Shown one piece after another: positions 24,303 to 33,913 of a DNA stretch of 64,000 nt. Origin of the DNA: Ewingella allii (GTDB taxonomy: Bacteria > Pseudomonadota > Gammaproteobacteria > Enterobacterales > Enterobacteriaceae); assembly GCF_044430645.1 (NCBI RefSeq), contig NZ_JAWUDN010000004.1, positions 248,001 through 312,000 on the forward strand. The letters are read 5' to 3'. The notes under the pieces are model-generated. The model did no database searches. It saw nothing but the letters and a program-made list of their open reading frames with translations, and was not told the DNA's origin. Numbering within the stretch: the first letter of the stretch is position 1; every line of letters begins with the position of its first letter. The position numbers and the translations under genes were made by a program.

Positions 24303-26744
24303 TTGTCATCTTCTTTGCCGGTCAGTGCCGTACTTGACCCTTTATTAGCCGCGCTAAAAAGCGCGCCGCAGGTACTGCTGCTGGCCCCGACGGGCGCGGG
24401 CAAATCGACCTGGCTGCCGCTACAGCTGCTGCAACAGGCTAACCTGCCCGGTAAAATCCTGCTGCTCGAGCCGCGTCGGCTGGCGGCCAAGAACGTGGCT
24501 TATCGTCTGGCCCAGCAGCTTGGTGAAACGCCCGGCCAGACCGTCGGCTATCGCATGCGCGCGGAAAGCAAAACCAGCGCCGCCACTCGTCTTGAAGTGG
24601 TCACCGAGGGGATCCTGACCCGCATGGTGCAGGCCGACCCTGAGCTGAGCGGCGTCTCACTGGTTATCCTCGACGAATTCCACGAGCGCAGCCTGCAAGC
24701 CGATTTGGCGCTGGCGCTGCTGCTCGACGTGCAAAACGCCCTGCGCGATGACCTCAAGCTGCTGATTATGTCAGCCACCCTCGACAATCTGCGACTCACC
24801 CCGCTGCTGCCCGACGCGCCGGTGATAGTCTCCGAGGGGCGCAGCTTCCCGGTGGATCGCCACTATATTTCTCTCGCCAGCCACGAGCGCCTCGACGAAG
24901 GCATAGCGCGGGTGGTGAGTCGCCTGATGAGCGAAAACGGCGGCTCGATGCTGCTGTTCCTGCCCGGCGTGGCGGAAATCACTCGCGTGCAGAACCTGCT
25001 GGCAGGGAGAGTGTCTGACGATATCGACCTCTGCCCGCTGTATGGCGCGCTGACGCTCGATCAGCAGCAAAAGGCGATTCAGCCTGCACCAGCGGGCCGC
25101 CGCAAAATCGTGCTCGCGACCAATATTGCTGAAACCAGCCTGACTATCGAAGGTATTCGGCTGGTGGTGGACAGCGGGCTGGAACGCAGCGCGCAGTTTG
25201 ACCCGCGCTCCGGCCTGACCCGTCTGGTGACGCAGCGGATTAGCCAAGCCTCGATGACCCAGCGCGCGGGCCGGGCCGGGCGTCTGGAGCCGGGGCTGTG
25301 CTGGCACCTGTTCGCCAAAGAGCAGGCTGAACGCGCTAGTGCGCAGGGCGAGGCGGAAATTCTGCAAAGCGACCTGAGCAGTTTCTGGCTCGAACTTTTG
25401 CAGTGGGGCTGCCAGCAGCCTGACCAACTCTCTTGGCTTGATGCGCCGCCCGCCCCCGCGATGGCGGCGGCCAAAACCTTGCTGCACTCTCTTGGCGCGA
25501 CGGATAAGCAGGGCAAACTTACCTCGGCGGGGCAGCGCATGGCCAAGCTCGGCTGCGAGCCGCGCCTTGCCGCGATGCTGATTGCCGCCGATGCTCAGGG
25601 TGCCGATGCCTTAGCGACGGCGGCGCTGCTGGCCGCCATGCTGGAGGAGCCTCCGCGCGGCGGCATACCAGATATCGATTACTGGCTCAGTCGCCCGCAG
25701 GGCAACTGGCAGCGCCGCGCTGGTCAGCTAGCTCAGCGAGTGTCGGCCAAAAAAGGGCAGGTGGACGCGGCACTGGCTCCGTGGCTGTTGGCCGCCGCCT
25801 TCAGTGACCGCATTGCCCAGCGCCGGGGAGCCGATGGCCGCTATTTGTTAGCCAACGGCCTCGGGGCTTCTCTGCCGCAGGACGATGCGCTAACCCGCGC
25901 CGCGTGGCTGGTGGCGCCGCAGCTGTTGCATGGCAATAACAGCCCAGACGCGCGAATTTTGCTGGCAGTGACGCTGGATGCCAGCCAGTTGGCCGAGCGT
26001 TTGCCGCAAATTGTCAAAGAGCAGACTGCGGTCGAGTGGGATGAAGAGAAAGGCACGCTACGCGCGTGGCGGCGCTGGCAGGTGGGGCGGCTGGTATTGA
26101 AAGCTAACCCACAGGCCAAGCCGGATGACGCCGATTTACAACAGGCGCTGATTGACTGGGTTCGGCAGCAGGGTTTGGCGTCGCTTAACTGGTCGGTAGC
26201 CGCCGAACAGCTGCGCCTGCGCCTGACTTGCGCCGCCAAATGGATGCCCGAAGCTGACTGGCCCGCGATGGATGACCAAAGCCTGCTTGACGGCCTCGAG
26301 CATTGGCTCTCGCCGTCGCTTAACGGCGTGCGCTCGCTCAAAATGCTGCAACAGGTGGATTTGCATGACGCGCTGCTGCGGCTGCTGGATTGGCATCAGC
26401 GCCAGCGATTAGATAAGGCGCTGCCGACCCATTACACCGTTCCTACTGGCAGCCGTTTGCCAATCCGCTATTATGCTGACCAGCCGCCGATTTTGTCGGT
26501 GCGGATGCAGGAAATGTTTGGCGAGGAGCGCAGCCCGATGCTGGCCGAAGGCCGCGTCGCCGTGGTGCTGGAGCTGCTTTCGCCCGCCCAGCGCCCATTG
26601 CAGATCACCGCCGATTTGGCGGCATTCTGGCAAGGGACGTATCGCGAAGTACAAAAAGAGATGAAAGGTCGCTACCCTAAGCACCCCTGGCCGGATAATC
26701 CGGCTGTGGAAATGCCCACGCGTCGCACCAAAAAATATCAATGA
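24303..26744 (+). CDS. hrpB: ATP-dependent helicase HrpB
   Basis: This is a DEAH/RHA-type helicase of 813 residues, of unclear physiological role. It has Walker A APTGAGKST (about 28-36), motif II in the HrpB form DEFHER, motif III SATLDN and motif VI QRAGRAGR, followed by the HrpB-specific C-terminal domain. The start is TTG 24303; the reading from there (SSSLPVSAVLDPLL) matches the E. coli N terminus, and no in-frame ATG lies near. It is divergent from thpR and followed by mrcB on the same strand, as in E. coli. Confidence 0.95.
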   Translation: MSSSLPVSAVLDPLLAALKSAPQVLLLAPTGAGKSTWLPLQLLQQANLPGKILLLEPRRLAAKNVAYRLAQQLGETPGQTVGYRMRAESKTSAATRLEVVTEGILTRMVQADPELSGVSLVILDEFHERSLQADLALALLLDVQNALRDDLKLLIMSATLDNLRLTPLLPDAPVIVSEGRSFPVDRHYISLASHERLDEGIARVVSRLMSENGGSMLLFLPGVAEITRVQNLLAGRVSDDIDLCPLYGALTLDQQQKAIQPAPAGRRKIVLATNIAETSLTIEGIRLVVDSGLERSAQFDPRSGLTRLVTQRISQASMTQRAGRAGRLEPGLCWHLFAKEQAERASAQGEAEILQSDLSSFWLELLQWGCQQPDQLSWLDAPPAPAMAAAKTLLHSLGATDKQGKLTSAGQRMAKLGCEPRLAAMLIAADAQGADALATAALLAAMLEEPPRGGIPDIDYWLSRPQGNWQRRAGQLAQRVSAKKGQVDAALAPWLLAAAFSDRIAQRRGADGRYLLANGLGASLPQDDALTRAAWLVAPQLLHGNNSPDARILLAVTLDASQLAERLPQIVKEQTAVEWDEEKGTLRAWRRWQVGRLVLKANPQAKPDDADLQQALIDWVRQQGLASLNWSVAAEQLRLRLTCAAKWMPEADWPAMDDQSLLDGLEHWLSPSLNGVRSLKMLQQVDLHDALLRLLDWHQRQRLDKALPTHYTVPTGSRLPIRYYADQPPILSVRMQEMFGEERSPMLAEGRVAVVLELLSPAQRPLQITADLAAFWQGTYREVQKEMKGRYPKHPWPDNPAVEMPTRRTKKYQ

Positions 26745-26873
26745 CCAGAAAACCCAAGTCGATAGACGCGAAATTGTCTGATTTTTTTCAGAGATTTCTT
26801 CTGGTCATAGCCACAACCGAGGCAGAGAGTAGGCCGCAATTTATGAACACAGCAGTTTTTATGGAGAGTTGTC

Positions 26874-29459
26874 ATGTCTGGCGATGATCGCGAGCCGATT
26901 GGCCGTAAAGGCAAACCCGCAGGACGTAAGCCTTCGCGCTCGCGTCCGGTACGTCGCCGTAGGGATGACGATTATGAAGAATTCGATGATGACTATGAAG
27001 AAGACCGCGAAACGGATGACGACTATGACGATGAAGAAGAGACCCGTCGGGAGTCGCGTATGACCCGCAAAGCCGCGCCACGCAAAGCGGCGAAATCCGG
27101 CAAAGGGGGCAAGCCGCGCAGCAGAAAACGCTGGTGGTTCTGGCTGCTGTTTAAGCTGTTCATCATCTTCGCCATTCTGATGGGGATTTACGGTTTCTAT
27201 CTCAATACTGAGATCCGTGGCCGTATTGATGGCAAAGTCTGGCAGCTGCCAGCGGCGGTGTATGGTCGTCAGGTCAACCTTGAGCCGGACATGCCCTACA
27301 GCAAAAAAGAGATGATTAACCTGCTGGAAGGCACGCAATACCGCCAAGTAACGCGTATTACCCGTCCGGGCGAGTTTACCGTGGCTGCCAACAGCATTGA
27401 TCTGCTGCGCCGCCCGTTTGATTTCCCAGATGGTAAAGAGGGCCAGATCAACGCTCGCCTGATGTTTGAAGATAACCATCTTTCGGAGATTAAGAACCTC
27501 GACAACAACCGCGACTTTGGGCTGTTCCGCCTCGATCCGCGTTTGATCACCATGCTGCAATCTCCGAACGGTGAACAGCGCCTGTTCGTGCCGCGCTCTG
27601 GTTTCCCGGACCTGCTGGTGGACACGCTGCTGGCAACCGAGGACCGTCACTTCTATGAACACGACGGTATCAACTTCTGGGCGATTGGCCGCGCGGTGGT
27701 GGCGAACTTAACCGCCGGACACGCGGTGCAGGGCGGCAGTACGCTGACCCAACAGCTGGTGAAAAACCTGTTCCTGACCAACGAACGCTCGCTGAGCCGT
27801 AAAGCGCGCGAAGCCTATATGGCGATTCTGGTCGACGCCAACTACAGCAAAGATCGCATCCTCGAGCTGTATCTGAACGAAGTCTATCTCGGCCAGAGTG
27901 GCTCAGATCAGATTCGCGGCTTCCCGCTGGCGAGCCTCTACTACTTTGGCCGTCCGGTGGATGAGCTGAGTCTGGATCAGCAGGCGCTGTTAGTCGGCAT
28001 GGTGAAAGGTGCCTCGCTGTACAACCCGTGGCGTAACCCGAAACTGGCCCTTGAACGCCGCAACTTAGTGCTGCGTTTGCTGGTTAATCAAAAGGTTATC
28101 GACCAAGAATTGTATGACATGCTCAGCGCGCGCCCTCTAGGCGTCCAGCCGAAGGGCGGGGTGATTTCTCCTCAGCCAGCCTTTATGCAGATGGTGCGTC
28201 AAGAGCTGCAGGCCAAGCTTGGCGACAAAGTGCAGGATATGTCAGGGGTGAAAATCTTTACCACCCTCGACCCGATTTCTCAGGATTCCGCCGAGAAAGC
28301 CGTGGAAGAAGGCATTCCTTTACTGCGTAAGAAGAGCGGGTTGAACGACATTGAAACCGCGATGGTGATTGTTGACCGCTACACCGGCGAAGTACGTGCC
28401 ATGGTCGGCGGCGCCGAAACCCAGTTTGCGGGCTTCAACCGTGCCATGCAGGCGCGTCGTCAGGTCGGCTCTCTGGCCAAGCCTGCGACCTACCTGACTG
28501 CCCTGTCGCAGCCGGATAAATACCGCCTGAACACCGTGCTGGCTGACCAGCCGCTAACCCTGAAACTGGCCAATGGCCAGACCTGGTCGCCGAAGAACGA
28601 TGACCACCAGTTCCGTGGACAAGTGCTGCTGGTAGACGCGCTGGCGCGCTCGATGAACGTGCCAACGGTTAACCTCGGTATGGCGGTAGGTCTGGATAAT
28701 ATTACCAAGCAGCTGATTAATCTGGGTATTCCAAAAGAGTCGCTGAACCAGCTGCCGTCAATGCTGTTGGGGGCCATTGCCCTGACGCCGATGGAAGTTG
28801 CGCAGGAGTACCAGACCATTGCCAGCGGCGGCAACAAAGCGCCACTGTCCGCCGTGCGTTCGGTGATTGCGGAAGACGGTACCGTGCTCTACCAGAGCTT
28901 CCCACAGGCGGTTCGGGTTATTCCGGCTCAGGCTTCTTATCTGACCATGTACGCGATGCAGCAGGTGGTTTCCGAGGGGACTTCACGCGCCTTGGCGAAC
29001 AAGTTCCCGAACTTGCATCTGGCGGCGAAAACCGGTACCTCCAACGAACTGCGTGACAGCTGGTTCGCGGGTATCGACGGCAATCAGGTGGCGATCACCT
29101 GGGTTGGCCGCGATAACAACGGCCCGTCTAAGCTGTGGGGTTCTACCGGCGCGCTGGTGCTCTATAGCCGCTATCTGGATAACGAAACGCCGCAGCCGCT
29201 GACCTTGCAGGTGCCGGAAGGCATCACCACCATGAATATCGACGGCAGTGGAAACTTCGTCTGTAACAGCGGTGGCCTGACGGGCGGCGTAGCGCGCAGT
29301 ATCCCGGTTTGGACCGATTCCCCTGACCAACTCTGTCAGGCGTCGCAAGCCGCGATTCAGCAGCAGCAACAACAGCAGCAGCAACAGCAGCAATCTCAAC
29401 AAGAAGATGGCAAAGGCGTTGCGGGCTGGATTAAGGATATGTTCGGCTCAAGTCCGTAG
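26874..29459 (+). CDS. mrcB: Penicillin-binding protein 1B
   Basis: This is a bifunctional murein synthase of 861 residues. A cytoplasmic tail with basic and very acidic (Asp/Glu/Tyr) runs covers about 1-85, followed by a single transmembrane segment (about 87-109). A UB2H-type domain precedes the glycosyltransferase with EDRHFYEHDG (Glu256) and GGSTLTQQLVKNL. The transpeptidase has the nucleophile Ser533 in SLAK, then SMN and KTG. Numbering runs 23 ahead of E. coli. The C terminus carries an uninterrupted run of 12 Gln (29358-29393). The start ATG has GGAGAG upstream. In E. coli it is activated by LpoB, which is not in the window. Confidence 0.97.
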   Translation: MSGDDREPIGRKGKPAGRKPSRSRPVRRRRDDDYEEFDDDYEEDRETDDDYDDEEETRRESRMTRKAAPRKAAKSGKGGKPRSRKRWWFWLLFKLFIIFAILMGIYGFYLNTEIRGRIDGKVWQLPAAVYGRQVNLEPDMPYSKKEMINLLEGTQYRQVTRITRPGEFTVAANSIDLLRRPFDFPDGKEGQINARLMFEDNHLSEIKNLDNNRDFGLFRLDPRLITMLQSPNGEQRLFVPRSGFPDLLVDTLLATEDRHFYEHDGINFWAIGRAVVANLTAGHAVQGGSTLTQQLVKNLFLTNERSLSRKAREAYMAILVDANYSKDRILELYLNEVYLGQSGSDQIRGFPLASLYYFGRPVDELSLDQQALLVGMVKGASLYNPWRNPKLALERRNLVLRLLVNQKVIDQELYDMLSARPLGVQPKGGVISPQPAFMQMVRQELQAKLGDKVQDMSGVKIFTTLDPISQDSAEKAVEEGIPLLRKKSGLNDIETAMVIVDRYTGEVRAMVGGAETQFAGFNRAMQARRQVGSLAKPATYLTALSQPDKYRLNTVLADQPLTLKLANGQTWSPKNDDHQFRGQVLLVDALARSMNVPTVNLGMAVGLDNITKQLINLGIPKESLNQLPSMLLGAIALTPMEVAQEYQTIASGGNKAPLSAVRSVIAEDGTVLYQSFPQAVRVIPAQASYLTMYAMQQVVSEGTSRALANKFPNLHLAAKTGTSNELRDSWFAGIDGNQVAITWVGRDNNGPSKLWGSTGALVLYSRYLDNETPQPLTLQVPEGITTMNIDGSGNFVCNSGGLTGGVARSIPVWTDSPDQLCQASQAAIQQQQQQQQQQQQSQQEDGKGVAGWIKDMFGSSP

Positions 29460-29475
29460 GATCAGATGCTGAAAT

Positions 29476-29509
29476 GAAAAAGGGCGCGACTCAGTTCGCG
29501 CCCTTTTTC
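29476..29509. terminator. Bidirectional terminator of mrcB and the peptide transporter
   Basis: A 14-bp perfect stem, GAAAAAGGGCGCGA / TCGCGCCCTTTTTC, with a six-base loop lies between the two convergent genes. A and T runs flank it on both strands. Confidence 0.92.
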
Positions 29510-29521
29510 ATTGGGAGGGGA

Positions 29522-31060
29522 TTAGCTATTTTCAGCCGGTTTCTGCTGGTTTTCCATCATGCGACGGATAGGGACAATCAGCAGGATCAGCACCGCGGCA
29601 CAAATTAGCAGCGCGATGGAGCAGCGCGCGAAGAGGTTAGGCAGCATTTCCAGTTGGTCAGCTTTCACGTGACCACCAATCAAGCCCGCCGCCAGATTAC
29701 CCAGCGCGCTGGCGCAGAACCACAGGCCCATCATCTGGCCGCGCATTCTTTCCGGCGCCAGCAGGGTCATGGTCGCCAACCCGATTGGGCTAAGGCACAG
29801 CTCACCCAGCGTCAACATCAGAATACTGCCCACCAGCCACATCGGAGAGACACCCGCACCGCCGTTGCTCAGCACGTTTTGCGCCGCCAGCATCATCAGG
29901 CCAAAGCCCGCCGCAGCAAACAGGATGCCGATAACAAACTTAGTGATGCTGCTCAGTTGGATTTTTTTACGCGCCAGCGCAGGCCACGCCCAGCTGAAAA
30001 TCGGTGCCAGTAGGATAATGAACAGGGCATTGATCGACTGGAACCACACCGCAGGGATCTCGAAATCCCCAATCATTCGCTGGGTATAGTCATTGGCGAA
30101 CAGGTTGAACGAGGTCGGTTTCTGCTCGAAGGCGGACCAGAAGAAGGCTGCTGATACTAACAGAATGAAGCAGACCAACAGGCGGGCGCGCTCTTTGCGA
30201 CTCAAACCGGCGAACACGAACAGATAGATGAAATACAGCGTGACCGAGGCGGCAATCACGTAAACCAGAACGCTCGCCACGGCTAAAGGATTGATGACGA
30301 TGATACCTTGGGCGATCAGCGTCACAATCACCGCCAGGCCGACGGCCAATGCCAGCAACCAAGTGCCAACGCCATTCTTCTTAGCAACCGGTGTGTTCCA
30401 GGTGGAGTCCAGACCCACTTCTTTGTCATAGCGCTTCATCGAAGGCACGGCAAACAGGCGGAAGATAACCAGCGCCACTAACATTCCGATACCACCGATG
30501 CCGAAGCCCCAGTGCCAACCATGGTCGCGAACCAGCCAGCCGGAGATTAGCGGGGCGATAAAAGAACCCATGTTGATGCCCATATAGAACAGCGAAAAAC
30601 CGCCGTCGCGGCGGGTATCACCCTTCTTATATAGAGTACCGACCATCACCGAGATACAGGTTTTGAACAGACCCGACCCCAGCACGATAAACATTAAACC
30701 GATGAAAAACAGGTTGTCGCCCATTACCGCCGACAGGGCGATGGAGAGGTGACCCAGGGCAATTAGAATCGAGCCATACCACACGGCTTTTTGCTGACCC
30801 AGCCAGTTATCGGCCAACCAACCGCCCGGCAAAGCGGCCAAATACATGCTGCCCGCGAAGATACCGACAATCGCCGAGGCGTTCTCACGCGCCAGCCCCA
30901 TGCCGCCGTCGAACACCGCGGCAGACATAAACAGAATTAATAATGGGCGGATGCCGTAGAACGAGAATCGCTCCCACATTTCAGTGAAGAACAGGGATCG
31001 AAGTGGGTAAGGATGGCCGAGGAACGTCCGGCTTTCTTGTTTGTTAACAGAGGATTGCAT
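29522..31060 (-). CDS. POT/PTR-family proton-dependent peptide transporter
   Basis: This is an inner-membrane symporter of 512 residues with at least 12 hydrophobic segments. The proton-coupling signature ExxER appears in FFTEMWERFSFYG near residues 24-36, followed by the PTR2 motif GGWLADNWLGQQK and the FSLFYMGINMGSF segment. Such proteins import di- and tripeptides. It is more divergent from E. coli DtpA/B/C/D than its neighbours are from their counterparts, so I assign no symbol. In E. coli mrcB is next to fhuA; this gene is an insertion between them. It converges with mrcB and diverges from fhuA. Confidence 0.88.
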   Translation of the reverse strand: MQSSVNKQESRTFLGHPYPLRSLFFTEMWERFSFYGIRPLLILFMSAAVFDGGMGLARENASAIVGIFAGSMYLAALPGGWLADNWLGQQKAVWYGSILIALGHLSIALSAVMGDNLFFIGLMFIVLGSGLFKTCISVMVGTLYKKGDTRRDGGFSLFYMGINMGSFIAPLISGWLVRDHGWHWGFGIGGIGMLVALVIFRLFAVPSMKRYDKEVGLDSTWNTPVAKKNGVGTWLLALAVGLAVIVTLIAQGIIVINPLAVASVLVYVIAASVTLYFIYLFVFAGLSRKERARLLVCFILLVSAAFFWSAFEQKPTSFNLFANDYTQRMIGDFEIPAVWFQSINALFIILLAPIFSWAWPALARKKIQLSSITKFVIGILFAAAGFGLMMLAAQNVLSNGGAGVSPMWLVGSILMLTLGELCLSPIGLATMTLLAPERMRGQMMGLWFCASALGNLAAGLIGGHVKADQLEMLPNLFARCSIALLICAAVLILLIVPIRRMMENQQKPAENS

Positions 31061-31610
31061 AATGTATTGCCTATTTGGTTTGCTGTATTAAATGCAGCTT
31101 TTATTGTCGATGTATGTGTATCTATAGCCTCGGCAATTTCCCTATTAGCCTTAATTATCCCGGTGCGGATTTAACTCCTTTGAGCCTGCTAAAACGCAGT
31201 ATCGCGCGGGGGAAGGGCCGTACTGTATTTTGTTTTCACAGGATGCTCAACGTTGTTTTATTGCTCTCTTTAGTCCTTTTAACCATTTCCATGCTGTGAA
31301 ACCGCGATTTTAAACGCTTTTTCACCCTCACGACGATGCATTCAGCGCTTTGAAATTGGGGCATACATTCAGCAGCTAATTTTTACCCTTGGGTAACATT
31401 AAAAATATTTATTCTTCATCGGCTTCACATGCCATTTCGAACATTTACCCATCGTATTTACCCCTGTATTACATAGGGCTATTTTCTATTCGTTCACACT
31501 TTGTCCGGCCTTAATGCGCTTGCAGAAGGGTATGGGTTACGCATATTATCCGACGTTCATAATAATAATTATCGTTTACATTCCCATTCAACATCTCCAG
31601 AGAACAGCAA
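31061..31610. other. 550-base divergent control region of the peptide transporter and fhuA
   Basis: I see no convincing gene here. The octamer WTTTACCC occurs three times on the plus strand: 31381-31388 (part of the palindrome TTACCCTTGGGTAA, 31383-31396), 31443-31450 and 31456-31463; the last two are 13 bp apart. A Fur-like box lies at 31558-31576. Small open frames in this stretch lack ribosome sites and family resemblance. Confidence 0.55.
31558..31576 (+). promoter_or_regulatory. Fur-like box upstream of fhuA
   Basis: CATAATAATAATTATCGTT matches 13 of 19 positions of the classical Fur consensus. It ends 34 bases before the fhuA start, so iron repression of fhuA is expected. Confidence 0.75.
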
Positions 31611-33821
31611 ATGGTACATCAGCGCACACTTTCAATGACTGCATCAAAAGGGTCTTTTCAGCGTGGAACTTTGGCATTAACTATCGCCGCCGCATTGGGA
31701 ACGACAGCGTTTCAAGCCACCGCGGCAGAAACCAGCAGCACCCCGGCGAAAAGCGATACTATCGTGGTCACCGGCAACGCCGCGGCTAACGTAGCGCCGG
31801 AATCAGCCTGGGGGCCGTCGCCGACCATCGCGGCGAAACACAGCGCCACCGGCACCAAAACCGACACGCCGATTGTTAAAACCCCGCAGTCAATTTCTGT
31901 TGTGACGCGTGAAGAGATGGATACTCATCAGCCAGAGTCGGTAAAAGAGGCCTTGGGCTACACGCCGGGTATTACCATATCAACCCGAGGTTCATCAAAC
32001 ACTTACGACGCAGTGAAAATTCGTGGTTTCGGCTCTGTGAACCAGAATAACTATCTGGATGGGCTGAAATTGCAGGGCGACTTCTATAACGAAGTGCTCA
32101 TCGATCCTTACATGCTGGAACGCGTTGAGTTAATGCGTGGGCCGACTTCCGTTCTTTACGGGAAAAGCAGTCCTGGCGGCATAATTTCGATGGTCAGCAA
32201 GCGTCCGACCACTGAGCCGTTGAAAGAAGTTCAGTTCAAAATGGGTAATGACAATCTGTATCAGACCGGTTTTGACTTTAGCGATGCGCTTGATGATGCC
32301 GGGGTTTATTCCTATCGCCTGACGGGTGTTGCGCGTTCTAACGATACTCAACAGGACATGTCAAAAGAGAAACGTTATGCCATTGCGCCTTCTTTTTCTT
32401 GGCGTCCTGACGATAAAACTAACTTCACTTTCCTCGCCAATTTGCAGGACACTCCAGAGTCGGGCTACTACGGTTGGTTGCCGAAGGAAGGCACGGTTCA
32501 GCCTTTACCAAATGGTTCCCACCTGCCATCGAGCTTTAACGAAGGCGCACCAAACAACACCTATTCTTTATCTCACAAATTAGTGGGTTACAGCTTCGAA
32601 CACGCGTTTGACGATACCTTTACGGTGCGTCAAAACTTGCGTTATGTCGAATCCAAGACTTCGCAGAAAAGCGTCTACGGCGTTGGTTTGGATACCAGTC
32701 CTACAGCACCTAATGACCACACTCTGAACCGCAGCACGGTGGTTGATAACGAAAAACTTCACACGTTTGCAGTTGATACTCAGTTGCAGAGCAAGTTTAC
32801 GACTTCTTCTGTTGATCACACCCTGTTAACCGGTATTGATTTCCAGCAGATGCGTAATGATGTTAATGCGACCTTTGGTAGCGCGACGCAGTTAGATTTG
32901 TATAACCCTGTCTATCAAGATTTCGACTTTGGCGACGCGGCACCTTATCAGCAGAACAAGCAAAAGCAGACCGGCCTCTATGCACAGGATCAGGCAGAGT
33001 GGAACAACTTTGTTCTGACGCTCGGTGGTCGCTACGACTGGGTTGAGCAATCAACGAAAGCTTATCAAGCCAATAACTACACTAGCCGTGACGACAGCCA
33101 ATTCACATGGCGCGGTGGTTTGAACTACCTGTTTGATAATGGCATCAGCCCTTACTTCAGCTATAGCGAATCTTTCGAACCGACTGCAGGTGCAGATTTC
33201 AGCGGCAATACCTTCGCTCCTTCCAAAGGACGCCAGTACGAAGCTGGTGTGAAGTATGTTCCAAATGATATGCCGGTGGTGGTGACTGGTGCGCTTTATC
33301 AGCTGACCAAAACCAACAACCTGATGTCTGATCCGGCTCACGTGTTCTCCTCCATTCAGGGCGGTGAAATTCGTTCACGTGGCGTAGAGCTTGAAGCTAA
33401 AGCCGCAGTTAATGCCAACATCAACATGACCGCGTCTTATACTTACACTGACGCGCAATACACCACGGATACTACGCTGAAAGGGAATACGCCAGAGCAG
33501 GTGCCAAAACACATGGCTTCACTGTGGGGTGATTACACCTTCCATGAAACTGCTCTCAGTGGTTTAACACTCGGAACTGGTGGGCGTTTGTTGGGTTCAA
33601 GCTATGGTGATCCAGCGAATACCTTCAAAGTCGGTAGCGCAGTGGTGATGGATGCCGTTGTGAAATATGACTTGGGTCGTTTTGGTATGAACGGTTCTAA
33701 CATTGCCTTAAACGTGAATAACCTGTTTGACCGTGAATATGTAGCAAGCTGTTTTGCAACCTATGGTTGCTTCTATGGTGCAGAGCGTCAGGTCGTTGCC
33801 ACGGCAACTTTCCGCTTCTGA
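31611..33821 (+). CDS. fhuA: TonB-dependent ferrichrome receptor FhuA
   Basis: This is an outer-membrane siderophore receptor of 736 residues. The signal peptide probably ends in FQATAA near residue 38. A TonB box (DTIVVTG) follows, then the plug domain (TPQSISVVTREEMD, VLYGKSSPGGIISMVSKRP) and a 22-strand barrel ending in VVATATFRF. A Cys pair near the C terminus (SCFATYGCFYG) is characteristic of FhuA-type receptors. The gene heads fhuACDB and is preceded by a Fur-like box. The substrate ferrichrome is inferred from the operon; related hydroxamates are possible. Confidence 0.93.
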   Translation: MVHQRTLSMTASKGSFQRGTLALTIAAALGTTAFQATAAETSSTPAKSDTIVVTGNAAANVAPESAWGPSPTIAAKHSATGTKTDTPIVKTPQSISVVTREEMDTHQPESVKEALGYTPGITISTRGSSNTYDAVKIRGFGSVNQNNYLDGLKLQGDFYNEVLIDPYMLERVELMRGPTSVLYGKSSPGGIISMVSKRPTTEPLKEVQFKMGNDNLYQTGFDFSDALDDAGVYSYRLTGVARSNDTQQDMSKEKRYAIAPSFSWRPDDKTNFTFLANLQDTPESGYYGWLPKEGTVQPLPNGSHLPSSFNEGAPNNTYSLSHKLVGYSFEHAFDDTFTVRQNLRYVESKTSQKSVYGVGLDTSPTAPNDHTLNRSTVVDNEKLHTFAVDTQLQSKFTTSSVDHTLLTGIDFQQMRNDVNATFGSATQLDLYNPVYQDFDFGDAAPYQQNKQKQTGLYAQDQAEWNNFVLTLGGRYDWVEQSTKAYQANNYTSRDDSQFTWRGGLNYLFDNGISPYFSYSESFEPTAGADFSGNTFAPSKGRQYEAGVKYVPNDMPVVVTGALYQLTKTNNLMSDPAHVFSSIQGGEIRSRGVELEAKAAVNANINMTASYTYTDAQYTTDTTLKGNTPEQVPKHMASLWGDYTFHETALSGLTLGTGGRLLGSSYGDPANTFKVGSAVVMDAVVKYDLGRFGMNGSNIALNVNNLFDREYVASCFATYGCFYGAERQVVATATFRF

Positions 33822-33845
33822 TAGCCTGACATAGTCATGAAAAGT

Positions 33846-33870
33846 GGGCACGGAACCTCGTGCCCTTTTC
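33846..33870 (+). terminator. Hairpin between fhuA and fhuC
   Basis: GGGCACG pairs with CGTGCCC across a six-base loop, then TTTTCC. It is probably a partial terminator that lowers expression of the inner-membrane uptake genes relative to the receptor. Confidence 0.7.
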
Positions 33871-33913
33871 CATTTTTGTTTCTTCGAATCTGACGTAAAG
33901 AGCGGCTAACTGA

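Noticed and set aside
26741..26808. Ten-base inverted repeat ATGACCAGAA / TTCTGGTCAT flanking the hrpB stop
   Set aside because: The arms are 48 bases apart, and neither a terminator nor a known operator fits. It may be chance.
31075..31299. 74-codon open frame with a hydrophobic C terminus between the peptide transporter and fhuA
   Set aside because: It overlaps the transporter's promoter region, lacks a ribosome site, and its cysteine-rich start looks random.
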